Origin: Paenibacillus sp. N3.4
GTDB taxonomy: Bacteria; Bacillota; Bacilli; Paenibacillales; NBRC-103111
Length of the DNA: 64,000 bases
Assembly: GCF_008017805.1 (NCBI RefSeq)
Contig: NZ_VRTT01000028.1
Span: forward strand, 1-64,000
Direction of reading: 5' to 3'
Position 1 is the stretch's first letter; each line of letters starts with the position of its first letter. Positions 45,882 through 54,939 of this stretch are shown here, piece by piece. The notes below the pieces were generated by a model. That model searched no databases. It saw only the letters and a list, made by a program, of their open reading frames with translations, and was not told the origin of the DNA. A program made the translations under genes and the position numbers.

Positions 45882-46241
45882 ATGATTAGCTTAATCGCTG
45901 TCGGTCTTGTTGCTCTTTTACATTTATACATCTTGTATTTGGAAATGTTTCTTTGGACATCGCCGAGGGGTTTGAGAGCATTCTCATTGACCAAAGAGTT
46001 TGCAGAAGCGTCAAAATCGTTGGCTGCCAACCAAGGATTGTATAACGGATTTTTGGCTGCTGGTTTAATTTGGGGCATCCTGTATCGGGATCCTTCGGTA
46101 AGCAAGCACATAGAGATTTTCTTTCTGGCTTGTGTCATTGTTGCTGCCCTTTACGGAGGTGCTACAGCTAAGAAATCGATCTTGCTAATTCAAGGGCTTC
46201 CTGGATTAATCGCCCTTTTGTTGGTGCTATTTCTCCGTTAA
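45882..46241 (+). CDS. DUF1304 family membrane protein
   Basis: A 119-residue protein with four hydrophobic helices. HLYILYLEMFLW near residue 14 and NQGLYNGFLAAGLIWG are the marks of DUF1304 (PF06993). The function is unknown. AAGAGG precedes the ATG. Confidence 0.85.
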   Translation: MISLIAVGLVALLHLYILYLEMFLWTSPRGLRAFSLTKEFAEASKSLAANQGLYNGFLAAGLIWGILYRDPSVSKHIEIFFLACVIVAALYGGATAKKSILLIQGLPGLIALLLVLFLR

Positions 46242-46302
46242 TTCGCAAATCCAATAGGCAAAAAAGTTTCAACTTTAGGAGAACATCGTTCAGAACAAGG
46301 GG

Positions 46303-46518
46303 CGTTAGGTGGAGCTGTAGCACTGGTTTTCAGCGTTACAGAAGTGGAACGGCTTGTAAGTGCCGCTGTAAGCACGAAAAACATGCTTACAGCAAAGGAA
46401 AAGGGAGTAAAAGGTCGTTAGGTGGAGCTGTAACACTGATTTTCAGCGTTACAGAAGTGGAGCGGCTCATAAGTGCCGCTGTAAGCTCGAAAAACATGCT
46501 TACAGCAAAGGGAAAGGT
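46303..46518. repeat. Two tandem copies of a 113-bp hairpin-rich repeat
   Basis: Copy 1 runs from 46303, copy 2 from 46416, with about 93 percent identity by eye. Each unit starts CGTTAGGTGGAGCTGTA and contains two dyads: CTGTAACACTGA with TCAGCGTTACAG, and GCTGTAAGC with GCTTACAGC. The units lie between a DUF1304 gene and the convergent MerR-methyltransferase gene. No gene is inside. It could act as terminators or a mobile repeat. Confidence 0.85.
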
Positions 46519-46523
46519 ACGAT

Positions 46524-47522
46524 TTATCTAATCGGCACTGCATATACGATATGGAGGCTTTCATTGATTTGTTCGTGTTTGGTTACATAGCCTAGATTCT
46601 CGAATACCACGACTAAAGTACTTAACGAAGTGTAATGATGATGCTCGCTGCTGCTTCGGAATCCTTCATCCGTGTACATGAAGTCGGTTATACAAATACG
46701 CCCATGGGGTTTTAGGACTCTGCGCATTTCTTCAATGGCGAGCAGTTTCTGATCATCTGTAAGATGGTGAAATGCAAAGCTCGTGACGACAAAGTCAAAA
46801 TTTCCATCCAAGTAAGGTATCGCTAGGAAATTCCCAAGTTTAGTTTCAATCCCAGGGAATTTTTTTTGGCAATGTTTTAACATTTCCCTCGATTGATCGA
46901 CTCCCGCCATTTTTGCTCCTTGTATAATGATTTTACCGGCCAAATTGCCTGTTCCCGTTCCTAAATCCAATCCCATTTCACCGAAAGCTGGTGAAAGCCA
47001 CTTTACAGTCAACTCCAATGCTCGCTCATAATCTTTGTATGCCCCATTATCGCTAAAAACGGTTTGGTCATGTGCAATTGCCAAATGATCAAAACCCCAC
47101 TTGTCTTGCCAGCTATTTCGCTGCTCTCGCAATCTGCGGGATCCTTCCGCGAGTTCATAGATATCGGGTAAGGGCAGTGATTTTTGATTTTTTACAATCT
47201 GAATCATATCGTCCGTTGTTTCAATAATTTGTTTGATTTCAACCCATTTGGCAAACAGGACGGAACGCTGAAGTTCTAGATAATACTGCAGCTCTTCATG
47301 ATCCTGTCCATCGATGTCTTGCAGAGCTTTTTTGATGTGATCAATGCTCATTCCTGCTTCTCTTAAGGAAATAATGGTTTGCAGCCGCCAAATGTGCTTC
47401 TCGGTGAAGTCGCGGTATTGATTGTCATCTTGCTTATCGGGGGCGATCAGCCCTTTTTCTTCATAAAAGCGAATAGTCCGGGGAGAGATTTTAAGTTTAT
47501 CTGCAATTTCCTTAATTTTCAT
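46524..47522 (-). CDS. MerR-type regulator fused to a SAM-dependent methyltransferase
   Basis: A 332-residue fusion. Residues 1-70 are a MerR winged helix (MKIKEIADKLKISPRTIRFY, then LREAGMSIDHIKKAL). A helical linker follows (75-150). Residues 150-330 are a class I methyltransferase with motif I LDLGTGTGNLAGKII (about 187-201), SFAFHHLTDDQ and MRRVLKPHGRICITD. The fusion could tie gene control to methylation of a small molecule, for instance a toxic one. A classical MerR promoter lies 24 bp upstream, so it probably controls itself. Confidence 0.85.
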   Translation of the reverse strand: MKIKEIADKLKISPRTIRFYEEKGLIAPDKQDDNQYRDFTEKHIWRLQTIISLREAGMSIDHIKKALQDIDGQDHEELQYYLELQRSVLFAKWVEIKQIIETTDDMIQIVKNQKSLPLPDIYELAEGSRRLREQRNSWQDKWGFDHLAIAHDQTVFSDNGAYKDYERALELTVKWLSPAFGEMGLDLGTGTGNLAGKIIIQGAKMAGVDQSREMLKHCQKKFPGIETKLGNFLAIPYLDGNFDFVVTSFAFHHLTDDQKLLAIEEMRRVLKPHGRICITDFMYTDEGFRSSSEHHHYTSLSTLVVVFENLGYVTKHEQINESLHIVYAVPIR

Positions 47523-47545
47523 AGCAGCCGCCTTTCTCTACTTTT

Positions 47546-47576
47546 ACATTAAACATTCACGTTACGTAAATGTAAA
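47546..47576 (-). promoter_or_regulatory. MerR-type promoter with 19-bp spacer and central dyad
   Basis: On the minus strand TTTACA (47571-47576) and TAATGT (47546-47551) are separated by 19 bp. The spacer holds the dyad CATTTACGTAACGTGAATG (47554-47572), which covers nearly all of it. An over-long spacer with a dyad is the hallmark of MerR-activated promoters. Confidence 0.7.
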
Positions 47577-47775
47577 GTGGGTTTATATGCGAATATGACT
47601 TTAAACCTATAAGTCAAATACCACAAACGCAAGCAGTATTGGTTAATGATAAACATAAATGAGGTTTTTTCCTTCTAAATAGATACGTAAGATCGTCTTT
47701 CAAGTTCCTAACGGCAATTGACCTTTCCCTTAAGGAAAGGTTTATTGTTGTGAGTAACACAGGAGAGGAAGGCGA

Positions 47776-49068
47776 ATGATGATGACAATTTTGATTAAAG
47801 ATGTGACCATATTATCTATGATGGATGAGGACACGTATATCGGGGATATTTTGATCGAGGGTCATGAAATTAAAGCTATGGGAAAGGGGCTGTCTGTAAA
47901 CCCCCGTGAAGTCATCCAAGGAACCGGGATGGTTGCCATGCCTGGCTTAATTAACGCGCATCAACATACACCCATGAGCTTATTAAGGGGATTTTCTGAT
48001 GATCTGATTTTGATGGATTGGCTGGAAAAGAAAATGCTGCCTGCAGAAGCTAGAATGACGCCTGAGGATATTTATTGGGGTGCAAAACTTTCGATGGCAG
48101 AAATGATTAAATCCGGGACGACAGCTTTTGCCGATATGTACATTCATATGAATGAAATTGCCGCAGCGGTTCAGGAGGTTGGTTTGCGCGCCTCGTTAAC
48201 TAGAGGGTTGGTGTTTATGGAAGATGACGGAGGAAGAAGGGTCATGGAATCGATTGATCTGATTGATCGTTGGTCCGGACAAGCAGAAGGAAGAATTACG
48301 ACGATGCTAGGACCGCATTCTCCATACACATGTCCACCGGCTCCATTAAAAGAAGTGATTCAGCTTGCGGAAAAGAAAAATGTTCCGATCCACATCCATC
48401 TAGCAGAAACCAAAGAAGAAGTCATCAAAATCAGAGAAAAATATAACCAAACGCCAACTGAATATTTGTATAACTTAGGTTTGATGGAGAAATCACATGT
48501 CCTGTTAGCTCATAGCGTTCATGTAAATAGAAGAGATATCGGCTACTTAAAAGGGATGCGCGGTGGTGTCTCTCATAATCCGGTGAGCAATTTGAAATTG
48601 GGATGCGGAATCGCTCCCATCTTGGACATGATGAGGCAAGGAATTACAGTTGGCTTAGGTACCGACGGGGCAGGGAGCGCTACAACCGTCGATATGTTTG
48701 AAGAAATTAAAGCAGCTTCATGGCTGCAGAAGCTGGAGTACGGCGATCCCCGGCAGCTTCCCGCTAGCCTAGTGCTGCGGATGGCGACTAGGGAGAGTGC
48801 AAAGCTGCTGAATATTGACAAGCAAGTAGGGACGCTTGAGATTGGTAAGAGAGCGGATATCATTTTAATCGATATGAAAAAACCGCACCTGCAGCCCCTG
48901 CACAATGTAGCCTCGTTACTCGCGTATAGTGTTAACGGATCAGACGTGGATACTACGATTGTGAACGGAAAAGTGCTTATGAAGCATAGACAGCTGCTTA
49001 CTATTGATGAGGATGAATTATTCAAAGAAGTCATGACGCGTTCCAAACGAATCGTCGAGGGAATCTGA
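47776..49068 (+). CDS. mtaD: Amidohydrolase, 5'-methylthioadenosine/S-adenosylhomocysteine deaminase-like
   Basis: A 430-residue metal-dependent deaminase. His62 and His64 (NAHQHTPMSLLRG) plus HIHLAETKEE, LAHSVHV and GTDGAGSATT provide the metal ligands. This pattern, with LMDWLEKKMLPAEA, fits MTA/SAH deaminases and closely related guanine/chlorohydrolase-type enzymes. GGAGAGGAAGG lies just upstream of three successive ATGs. It is divergent from the MerR-methyltransferase fusion, which hints at a link through SAM metabolism, but no shared operator is seen. Confidence 0.82.
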   Translation: MMMTILIKDVTILSMMDEDTYIGDILIEGHEIKAMGKGLSVNPREVIQGTGMVAMPGLINAHQHTPMSLLRGFSDDLILMDWLEKKMLPAEARMTPEDIYWGAKLSMAEMIKSGTTAFADMYIHMNEIAAAVQEVGLRASLTRGLVFMEDDGGRRVMESIDLIDRWSGQAEGRITTMLGPHSPYTCPPAPLKEVIQLAEKKNVPIHIHLAETKEEVIKIREKYNQTPTEYLYNLGLMEKSHVLLAHSVHVNRRDIGYLKGMRGGVSHNPVSNLKLGCGIAPILDMMRQGITVGLGTDGAGSATTVDMFEEIKAASWLQKLEYGDPRQLPASLVLRMATRESAKLLNIDKQVGTLEIGKRADIILIDMKKPHLQPLHNVASLLAYSVNGSDVDTTIVNGKVLMKHRQLLTIDEDELFKEVMTRSKRIVEGI

Positions 49069-49095
49069 CAGCGTATACAAAGCAACGAAAACTAC

Positions 49096-49158
49096 AAAAA
49101 AACCGCTCTTTGGATTTATGGCAGGGACATGCCTCATAAATCGCAGAGCGGTTCTTTT
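49096..49158. terminator. Bidirectional terminator between mtaD and the MFS gene
   Basis: AACCGCTCT pairs with AGAGCGGTT, with an inner ATTTATG/CATAAAT stem, and A and T runs on the two sides. Confidence 0.88.
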
Positions 49159-49162
49159 AATG

Positions 49163-50338
49163 TTATCGGTCCAGCACCATTTTTCTAGTCCGGGCATGAG
49201 ATAGGCCAAAGGAAACGATGGCTGTTGCTGCGGCGACGGCTACACCCGCCGCGCCGATCCAAGTGATGGATGTAAGGGATGATTTCTCCACAACCACGCC
49301 GCCGATACCGGCTCCGGCCGCCATGGCAAGCTGTAGGACAGAGCTGTTCAGACTAAGCATGATACCGGAAGCCTCAGGGGCGAGAGAGATCAAATTATAC
49401 TGCTGCGTAGGGCCTGACGACCAAGCTGAGAAGGACCACAGCATCAGCATAGGGAACACGATAGCCGGCGAATGGGCAGAAATCGATAAGAGAATGAGTG
49501 CTAAGGTATGAAACAGCATCCCGCCAATTAGCGTTCGGCCTGCCCCCCAGCGGTCTGTGCTGTAGCCTCCGAACTTGGAACCTATCAAGCTGGCGATCCC
49601 GAATGCGAACAAGCCAATGCTGACTCCACTTTCATTCATTTCTGTAACTTTAAGAAGAAAAGGAGAAATATACGTATAGGCGATTGAATATCCGGCTATC
49701 CAGAAAAACGTGATCGATAAGGCTACCACAATACGTGGCTGCTTTAATAATGCAAGTTGGTTTCGGAGCGGGATAGGGGCTTCACCTTCCATGCGTGGAA
49801 TCGTGAATGCAATGGCAACAATCGCCAGCAGTCCAAGAAGGCCGATTCCTCCAAAGATGGTTTGCCAAGGGTACGCCGAAGCAACAACTCTTCCCAGAGG
49901 AACACCGACGATTAACGCTGTGCTGAAGCCCATCACAAGCGTAGCGATGGCACTGCCTTGCTTCTCGTGTGGAGCAATTTTCGCCGCAACCGTCAGTCCG
50001 GTAACTACGAATACACCGGTACTGAGAGCCAAAATGATTCTTGATGCAATCAAATACTCAAAACCGTGTACGGATAAGGCAAGAAAGTTTCCAATAACGA
50101 ATATAACTAGTGAATAGAGCAGCAGCTTGCGGCGCTCCATACGAGCCGTAATGGCCATCAACAAAGGGGTTCCGAAAGCGTAAGCTAGCGAAAATACGGT
50201 TATGAGCTGACCTGCTGATGCTAAGGAGACCCCTATATCCACAGCAACTTTATCCAAAATACCTGCGATAATAAACTCTGATGTGCCGACAAGAAAACTG
50301 ACGACCGCCAGCATATAAATTTTCCATGTGTAAGACAT
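49163..50338 (-). CDS. MFS transporter (DHA1/arabinose-efflux-like)
   Basis: A 391-residue protein with about 12 helices, beginning MSYTWKIYMLAVVSFLVGTS. FSLAYAFGTPLLMAITARMERRK is the motif A region. The closest general type is the YdhP/AraJ-like DHA1 group. ATG 50338 has AAGGGAA upstream. It lies 69 bp after an ArsR-type gene and has a 22-bp operator-like dyad in that gap, so ArsR control is likely. Its substrate is unknown. Confidence 0.87.
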   Translation of the reverse strand: MSYTWKIYMLAVVSFLVGTSEFIIAGILDKVAVDIGVSLASAGQLITVFSLAYAFGTPLLMAITARMERRKLLLYSLVIFVIGNFLALSVHGFEYLIASRIILALSTGVFVVTGLTVAAKIAPHEKQGSAIATLVMGFSTALIVGVPLGRVVASAYPWQTIFGGIGLLGLLAIVAIAFTIPRMEGEAPIPLRNQLALLKQPRIVVALSITFFWIAGYSIAYTYISPFLLKVTEMNESGVSIGLFAFGIASLIGSKFGGYSTDRWGAGRTLIGGMLFHTLALILLSISAHSPAIVFPMLMLWSFSAWSSGPTQQYNLISLAPEASGIMLSLNSSVLQLAMAAGAGIGGVVVEKSSLTSITWIGAAGVAVAAATAIVSFGLSHARTRKMVLDR

Positions 50339-50372
50339 ACGAATAATTCCCTTCTTTCTATCCAATTATTTT

Positions 50373-50394
50373 ATATTTCTAAAAATATAGAAAT
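50373..50394. promoter_or_regulatory. ArsR operator 1, upstream of the MFS gene
   Basis: A 22-bp dyad, TATTTCTA-6 bp-TAGAAATA, lies between the ArsR stop and the MFS start. Its arms match those of the site at 50716. Confidence 0.65.
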
Positions 50395-50406
50395 AAACTC
50401 AAAAAT

Positions 50407-50691
50407 TTATTCCAGTAAATATGGCGCATATTTTTGTGCCAGTTCACGATTCACGCTGTAGTAAATATATGTGCCGTCTTTGCGCGTGGTTAACAGACCG
50501 CAATCGGTTAGCTGCTTGAGATGGTGAGATAATGTTGAGCCAGCGACTGATTCCAGCATGCTCATAATCTCGGAGCAGCACATATTTTTTTCCTCGGTAA
50601 GCAGCATAGCAATTTTGATTCGGGTAGGTTCACCGAGTGCTTTGTATACTTTGACGGCTTGGCGTACTTCCGGTTTATCTTCGATCATCAT
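50407..50691 (-). CDS. ArsR/SmtB family regulator
   Basis: A 94-residue winged-helix regulator: VYKALGEPTRIKIAMLLTEE, then KNMCCSEIMSMLE and the recognition helix region STLSHHLKQLTDCGLL. The adjacent cysteines (CC, plus a third in TDCGL) could bind metal, but the normal ELCVC motif is not present. The true start is ATG 50691 or 50688, as upstream codons lack a ribosome binding site. It is in one unit with the MFS gene and bordered by two like operators. Confidence 0.87.
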   Translation of the reverse strand: MMIEDKPEVRQAVKVYKALGEPTRIKIAMLLTEEKNMCCSEIMSMLESVAGSTLSHHLKQLTDCGLLTTRKDGTYIYYSVNRELAQKYAPYLLE

Positions 50692-50715
50692 GAACTCATC
50701 CCTGTCATTAATTTT

Positions 50716-50737
50716 TATTTCTATGATTATCGAAATA
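50716..50737. promoter_or_regulatory. ArsR operator 2, upstream of the ArsR gene
   Basis: TATTTCTA-6 bp-TCGAAATA, a 22-bp dyad with the same arms as the site at 50373 except one base. It lies 25 bp before the ArsR start. Confidence 0.65.
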
Positions 50738-50821
50738 AAGATATCACATGCTGCGAAGGAAGTAAATAGGCACATTTTATAACGGCAGGAAAAGGGTCTT
50801 CCCACATGGTGTCGAATTGTG

Positions 50822-50869
50822 GTACTACAGAAAATTAGTACTTTTTATCCAACTGCATTCCTTTACAAT
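50822..50869 (+). promoter_or_regulatory. Possible promoter and operator of the KAS III cluster
   Basis: The dyad GTACTA-8 bp-TAGTAC (50822-50841) is followed by TTTTTA and, 16 bp later, TACAAT (50864-50869), 36 bp before the first gene of the cluster. The -35 part is weak. Confidence 0.35.
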
Positions 50870-50904
50870 AAGGGTGAGTTACTTCTGTGAATGGAGGACA
50901 GTTG

Positions 50905-51903
50905 ATGTCAACACGTAAAGTCAGAATCATCGGATCCGGTAAATACTTGCCCAAACGTAACATTTCTGCGAAAGAAATGAGTGATAAGCTTCAAGTTTCA
51001 GAAGGTTGGGTATTGAAAAAAACAAGTGTTGAAACACGTTATTTTGTTGAAGAAGAGACAGCTTCTTACATGGGCGCACGTGCGGCTCACGCCGCGCTTA
51101 TTTCTGCCGGTCTTGCGTTTGGGGATATCGATTGTCTTGTCAGTACGAGCGGGACGATGCAGCAGCCGATTCCATGCACAGCAGCGCTTATTCAACGAGA
51201 AATGGGCTTCGAGCATTCGGGTATTCCTTCTTTTGATATTAATTCAACCTGTCTCAGCTTTGTAGCTGGGTTGGATGTGATGTCTTATATGGTGGATGCG
51301 GGACGATACCGCCGAGTACTGCTCGTCGCCAGCGAAATCGCATCGAAGGGCTTGAATTGGCAGCAGAAAGAAAGCGCGGCTTTATTCGGAGATGGGGCGG
51401 TTGCAGTCATTATTGAGCGAACAGAGGCTGGGGGCAGCTCTTGTATCGTGCATGCGAAGATGGAGACCTACAGCTCAGGCGCCCATTATTCAGAAATCCG
51501 CGGCGGGGGCACAGCGCTGCCTGCGCGCTTATATAGTTCCGAACAAGATGAGGATTACTCGTTCGATATGAACGGGGAAGCCATCTTCCGCATGGCCTCG
51601 CGATTATTGCCTGATTTCTTAAGCGATTTGCTTCGTACTGCCGGAACGCAGATGAAAGATTGTAAGTTGGTGATTCCTCATCAAGGCAGTGCGATGGCCA
51701 TGCGTCTTTTGCGCAGAAAACTGGGGATTGCTGAAGAGCAGATGATGAATATTACACCAGATCATGGCAATACCATTGCAGCATCGATTCCGATGGGTCT
51801 TCACGAAGCCATTCGTCAGATGAGGATCGAGCGGGGAGATCGTATCCTGCTTCTCGGCACATCTGCCGGGTTTTCAATGGGAGGCGTTATCTTTGATTAC
51901 TGA
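50905..51903 (+). CDS. FabH-like 3-oxoacyl-ACP synthase III
   Basis: A 332-residue thiolase-fold enzyme with the KAS III catalytic triad: Cys116 (INSTCLSF), His259 (IPHQGS) and Asn289 (DHGNTIAAS). It joins an acyl group to a malonyl or second acyl unit. The sequence differs from housekeeping FabH (start VRIIGSGKYLPKRNISAKEM, TSVETRYFVEEE) and looks like a secondary-metabolism or OleA-like member. GGAGG lies 7 bp before ATG 50905. It is the first of five overlapping genes (to 56291); the next starts before its own stop. Confidence 0.87.
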   Translation: MSTRKVRIIGSGKYLPKRNISAKEMSDKLQVSEGWVLKKTSVETRYFVEEETASYMGARAAHAALISAGLAFGDIDCLVSTSGTMQQPIPCTAALIQREMGFEHSGIPSFDINSTCLSFVAGLDVMSYMVDAGRYRRVLLVASEIASKGLNWQQKESAALFGDGAVAVIIERTEAGGSSCIVHAKMETYSSGAHYSEIRGGGTALPARLYSSEQDEDYSFDMNGEAIFRMASRLLPDFLSDLLRTAGTQMKDCKLVIPHQGSAMAMRLLRRKLGIAEEQMMNITPDHGNTIAASIPMGLHEAIRQMRIERGDRILLLGTSAGFSMGGVIFDY

Positions 51904-53092
51904 GCAAGGTAACGACAGGATTAAGGGATTGAAAGTGTTGATCACGGGAGGAAGGGCACCAGCAGCATTAGAACTAGTTCGACTATTAGCTGCTGAAGGC
52001 TGCCAAGTCCATGTTGCCGAAAGCGCCAAGAAGCATCTATGCATCGGTTCAAAGGCAGTAAAATGCTGGCACACAGTACCGAGTCCCGCTCAGAACACAG
52101 CAGGCTTTCTGGCGACGTTGGTGCAAATTATTGAAAATGAAAAGATCGATCTGTTAATCCCTACTTGTGAGGAGATCTTTTATATCGCGTCAGGTTTGGA
52201 AAAATTGCAGCAGTTTTGCCGTATTTATTGTGCGCCGATTCAGCAGCTGCGGCGTTTACATAGCAAATGGAGCTTCATTCGAAGAGCCGAGGAGCTTGGA
52301 TTTGAAGTGCCAGAAACCTTATTAATTCAGTCTCCCGGTGAAATCATAGCCAAAACCGATACTTTTAGAGACGGATATGTGCTGAAGCCTGAATTTTCGA
52401 GATTCGCAGCAAAAGTAAGGGTAATTCGACACCACAAACCTCCAACTGATGACCTAGATCAGGAGAGTTATCCATGGGTCGCTCAGCAATTTATTTCGGG
52501 AAAAAGTATTTGCACCTATAGTGTCGTTCATCGAGGAAAGATTATCGCGCACGCTGATTATGAAGCAAAGTATGCGATAGATGGCGGCGCTTGTATTTAT
52601 TTCGAACCTTTATTCCACGATAAAGCACAGCAGTGGGTAGCTCGATTTGTGGGCGAAGAACAGTTCACTGGACAGATTGGTTTCGATTTCATTGAAACGG
52701 CCGAAGGCAACCTTTTTCCTCTGGAATGCAATCCGCGAGCGACAAGCGGTCTTCATCTGCTTGCTGCTGAATATGGGATGGCTGATGTGTTTTTAAAACC
52801 GGAGGAGGTAAGGAGCTCGGTTTTGAAACCTGGAGTTAAATCCAGAGCGATGATTGCTCTGCCAATGCTGCTGTATGGATTTAAGAATCTGTTAAGCCGT
52901 AAACAAAAACGCCTCATCTGGTTAAAGAAATTGGCAACGACTCGCGATGTCATCTTTCGTTGGGAAGATAGGAGGCCTTTTTTTCAACAAGCAGCTATGC
53001 TGTTGGAAATAAGGCAGATGGCCAAACGAAGGCAACAAACGTTAGTCGAGGCTTCAACGGCTGATATCGAATGGAACGGAGAAGTCATATGA
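51893..53092 (+). CDS. ATP-grasp ligase
   Basis: A 399-residue enzyme beginning LKVLITGGRAPAALELVRLL, a preATP-grasp Rossmann-like domain (about residues 12-100). The ATP-grasp domain includes GYVLKPEFSRFAAKVRVI, EEQFTGQIGFDFIET and LFPLECNPRATSGLHLL, with Glu and Asn ligands for magnesium. The family joins a carboxylate to an amine or thiol through an acyl-phosphate. The TTG start is well placed after GGGAGG and overlaps the KAS III gene by 11 bp. The substrate is unknown. Confidence 0.83.
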   Translation: MITEQGNDRIKGLKVLITGGRAPAALELVRLLAAEGCQVHVAESAKKHLCIGSKAVKCWHTVPSPAQNTAGFLATLVQIIENEKIDLLIPTCEEIFYIASGLEKLQQFCRIYCAPIQQLRRLHSKWSFIRRAEELGFEVPETLLIQSPGEIIAKTDTFRDGYVLKPEFSRFAAKVRVIRHHKPPTDDLDQESYPWVAQQFISGKSICTYSVVHRGKIIAHADYEAKYAIDGGACIYFEPLFHDKAQQWVARFVGEEQFTGQIGFDFIETAEGNLFPLECNPRATSGLHLLAAEYGMADVFLKPEEVRSSVLKPGVKSRAMIALPMLLYGFKNLLSRKQKRLIWLKKLATTRDVIFRWEDRRPFFQQAAMLLEIRQMAKRRQQTLVEASTADIEWNGEVI

Positions 53093-54083
53093 GAGCTTTA
53101 GTTACCGGAGGAACAGGCTTTCTGGGTAAAAGACTGGCTTGGCGATTGCGGGATGAGGGTTGGGAAGTTACCGTCATCGGTCGCAACGACAAGATCGGCG
53201 CGCAGCTGGAGCAGCAGGGTGTCCGGTACATTTCGCTGGATATTCGTCGAAAGAAAGAGGCGATGGACGCATGTTCAGGACAAGATGTTGTATTCCACTG
53301 TGCGGCGCGCTCAGCTTCATGGGGAGCTTACGAAGATTTCTATGCGAGTAATGTAACGGGAACTGAACATGTCATTGCAGGTTGCATGCGCCATAACGTT
53401 GAAAGACTTATTCATGTCTCGACACCTAGTGTATGCTTCCGTTATGGTGACAGGAAGAATGTGACCGAGAGGTATGCTTTGCCCCAAAGACAAGCAAGCC
53501 ATTATGCTGCAACGAAACGGTTAGCAGAGATAGCGATCGCACAAGCGGCCTTAGGCCGGCTGCGGGCTGTCATTATCAGGCCGCGGGCTATTTTCGGTCC
53601 TGGCGATACGTCGATCTTACCGCGCATCATCGAGGCGAACACGACGACTGGTGTGCCTATGATTGATGGCGGACGCGCGCTTATCGATCTGACGTACATC
53701 GACAATGTGGTCGATGCGCTTGTTTTAAGTCAGCGTGCGCCAGACGAGGTTCTTGGGCGCACGTATCATATTACGAACGGAGAACCGATGCCTTTCGTGC
53801 AAGCTGCGCAGCGCTTTTTGACAAGCTGGGCATGCCATTGCGCATGAAAAAGCTGTCGTATCCCGTGGCTTTTGCCGCCGCGTCAGTGATGGAGACGATG
53901 GCCGGATTGTCACGGGATGGACGTGAGCCAAGACTAACCAAGGCGATGGTGGGCATGTTGGGTCGCAGCCAAACACTGGATATTCGCGCAGCGCAGCACG
54001 AACTAGGTTATTCGCCACGAGTCAGTGTGGCAGCTGGACTGGATGCTTTTGCGAAGTGGTGGAGGAACGAACATGGGAAATAG
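53089..54083 (+). pseudogene. OleD-like NAD(P)-dependent reductase/epimerase, frameshifted
   Basis: An extended short-chain dehydrogenase. The dinucleotide motif TGGTGFLGKRLAWRL is at residues 6-20; HCAARSASWGAYEDFY and the catalytic YAATK (about residue 145) follow. The whole layout, also LIDLTYIDNVVDAL and the end GYSPRVSVAAGLDAF, resembles OleD and 3-beta-HSD-type reductases, which reduce beta-keto acids. The frame breaks at the T run 53815-53819; one more T gives QRFFDKLGMPLRMKK and about 331 residues. The ATG overlaps the ATP-grasp stop by 4 bp. Confidence 0.85.
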
Positions 54084-54939
54084 CGATTGGAAGCTGCCTC
54101 AAGTAAAGCTTCAACTATTTGCAGCAGGGTATTGTATACATCCTGAATGGGTGACAATACGCGGAGGTAAGTTTGGCCGTATTAGGATTCCTGCCCTGTT
54201 TGCATTGATCGATCACCCAGAGAAGGGTTATATCCTTTGGGATACAGGTTATTCGGAGCGGTTTTTGGCGGCGACGCATCGGTTCCCTGCGCGGTTGTAT
54301 CGGATGTTGACGCCGGTTAACTACCGAGCTTCGGAAAGCGCAGTCAACCAGCTTCGCGCTCAAGGCATTGCGCCTGAGGATATCAAAATCGTGATTATAT
54401 CCCACTTTCATGCGGATCATATTGCGGGTCTCAAGGATTTTCCCAACGCAAGATTCATGTTTGTGGCTGAGGCATACGATGGTGTGAAAGGACTAAGTGG
54501 TATCGCTGCACTGCGGCGTGCCTTTTTACCAGAGCTCCTGCCAAGTGATCTAGAGGCTCGTTCGACTCTCATTTCTAACGACCGCAAGGTTGAGCTTGGA
54601 ACAGAATCGTCGCCATTTCCATATGCATGGGACGTATTAGGAGATGGTCGATTGCTTGCTGTTGATTTGCCTGGCCATGCAGACGGTCAGATTGGACTAT
54701 TTCTTTCTACCCAGAAGCGCACTTATTTTCTTTGCGCCGATGCTGCATGGTCAAGGAAAGCGGTGGAGGAAAATCGTCCACCACATCCTGTGGCGAGCCT
54801 GATTATGCCTGATAAAACGAGATATCGGGAAAGTTTCGAACGAGTTGTGGACCTGCAGAGAATGCATCCTCATGTGCGTATCATTCCATCCCATTGTCCG
54901 GAAGTATGGTCGTGGGTACAAGGAGGAGAACGGCTATGA
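54073..54939 (+). CDS. MBL-fold hydrolase, lactonase-like
   Basis: A 288-residue metallo-hydrolase. The metal motif SHFHADHIAGL is near residue 120, further ligands are in VDLPGHADGQIGLF and the terminal IIPSHCPEVW, a pattern close to AHL-lactonase-like proteins. ATG 54073 follows GGAGG by 9 bp and overlaps the previous gene by 11 bp. It may hydrolyse a lactone or a thioester made by the neighbouring enzymes. Confidence 0.83.
   Translation: MGNSDWKLPQVKLQLFAAGYCIHPEWVTIRGGKFGRIRIPALFALIDHPEKGYILWDTGYSERFLAATHRFPARLYRMLTPVNYRASESAVNQLRAQGIAPEDIKIVIISHFHADHIAGLKDFPNARFMFVAEAYDGVKGLSGIAALRRAFLPELLPSDLEARSTLISNDRKVELGTESSPFPYAWDVLGDGRLLAVDLPGHADGQIGLFLSTQKRTYFLCADAAWSRKAVEENRPPHPVASLIMPDKTRYRESFERVVDLQRMHPHVRIIPSHCPEVWSWVQGGERL

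Noticed and set aside
46303-46518. The tandem repeat as a CRISPR array
   Set aside because: The unit is 113 bp with no unique spacers, only two copies are present, and no cas gene is near.
47580-47775. SAM or other riboswitch before mtaD
   Set aside because: The region has a short inverted repeat (ACCTTTCC/GGAAAGGT) but none of the conserved core sequences of known riboswitches that I could recognise.
50905-51903. Housekeeping fabH
   Set aside because: The catalytic triad fits, but the gene is fused by overlap to a specialised cluster and no other fab genes are near.
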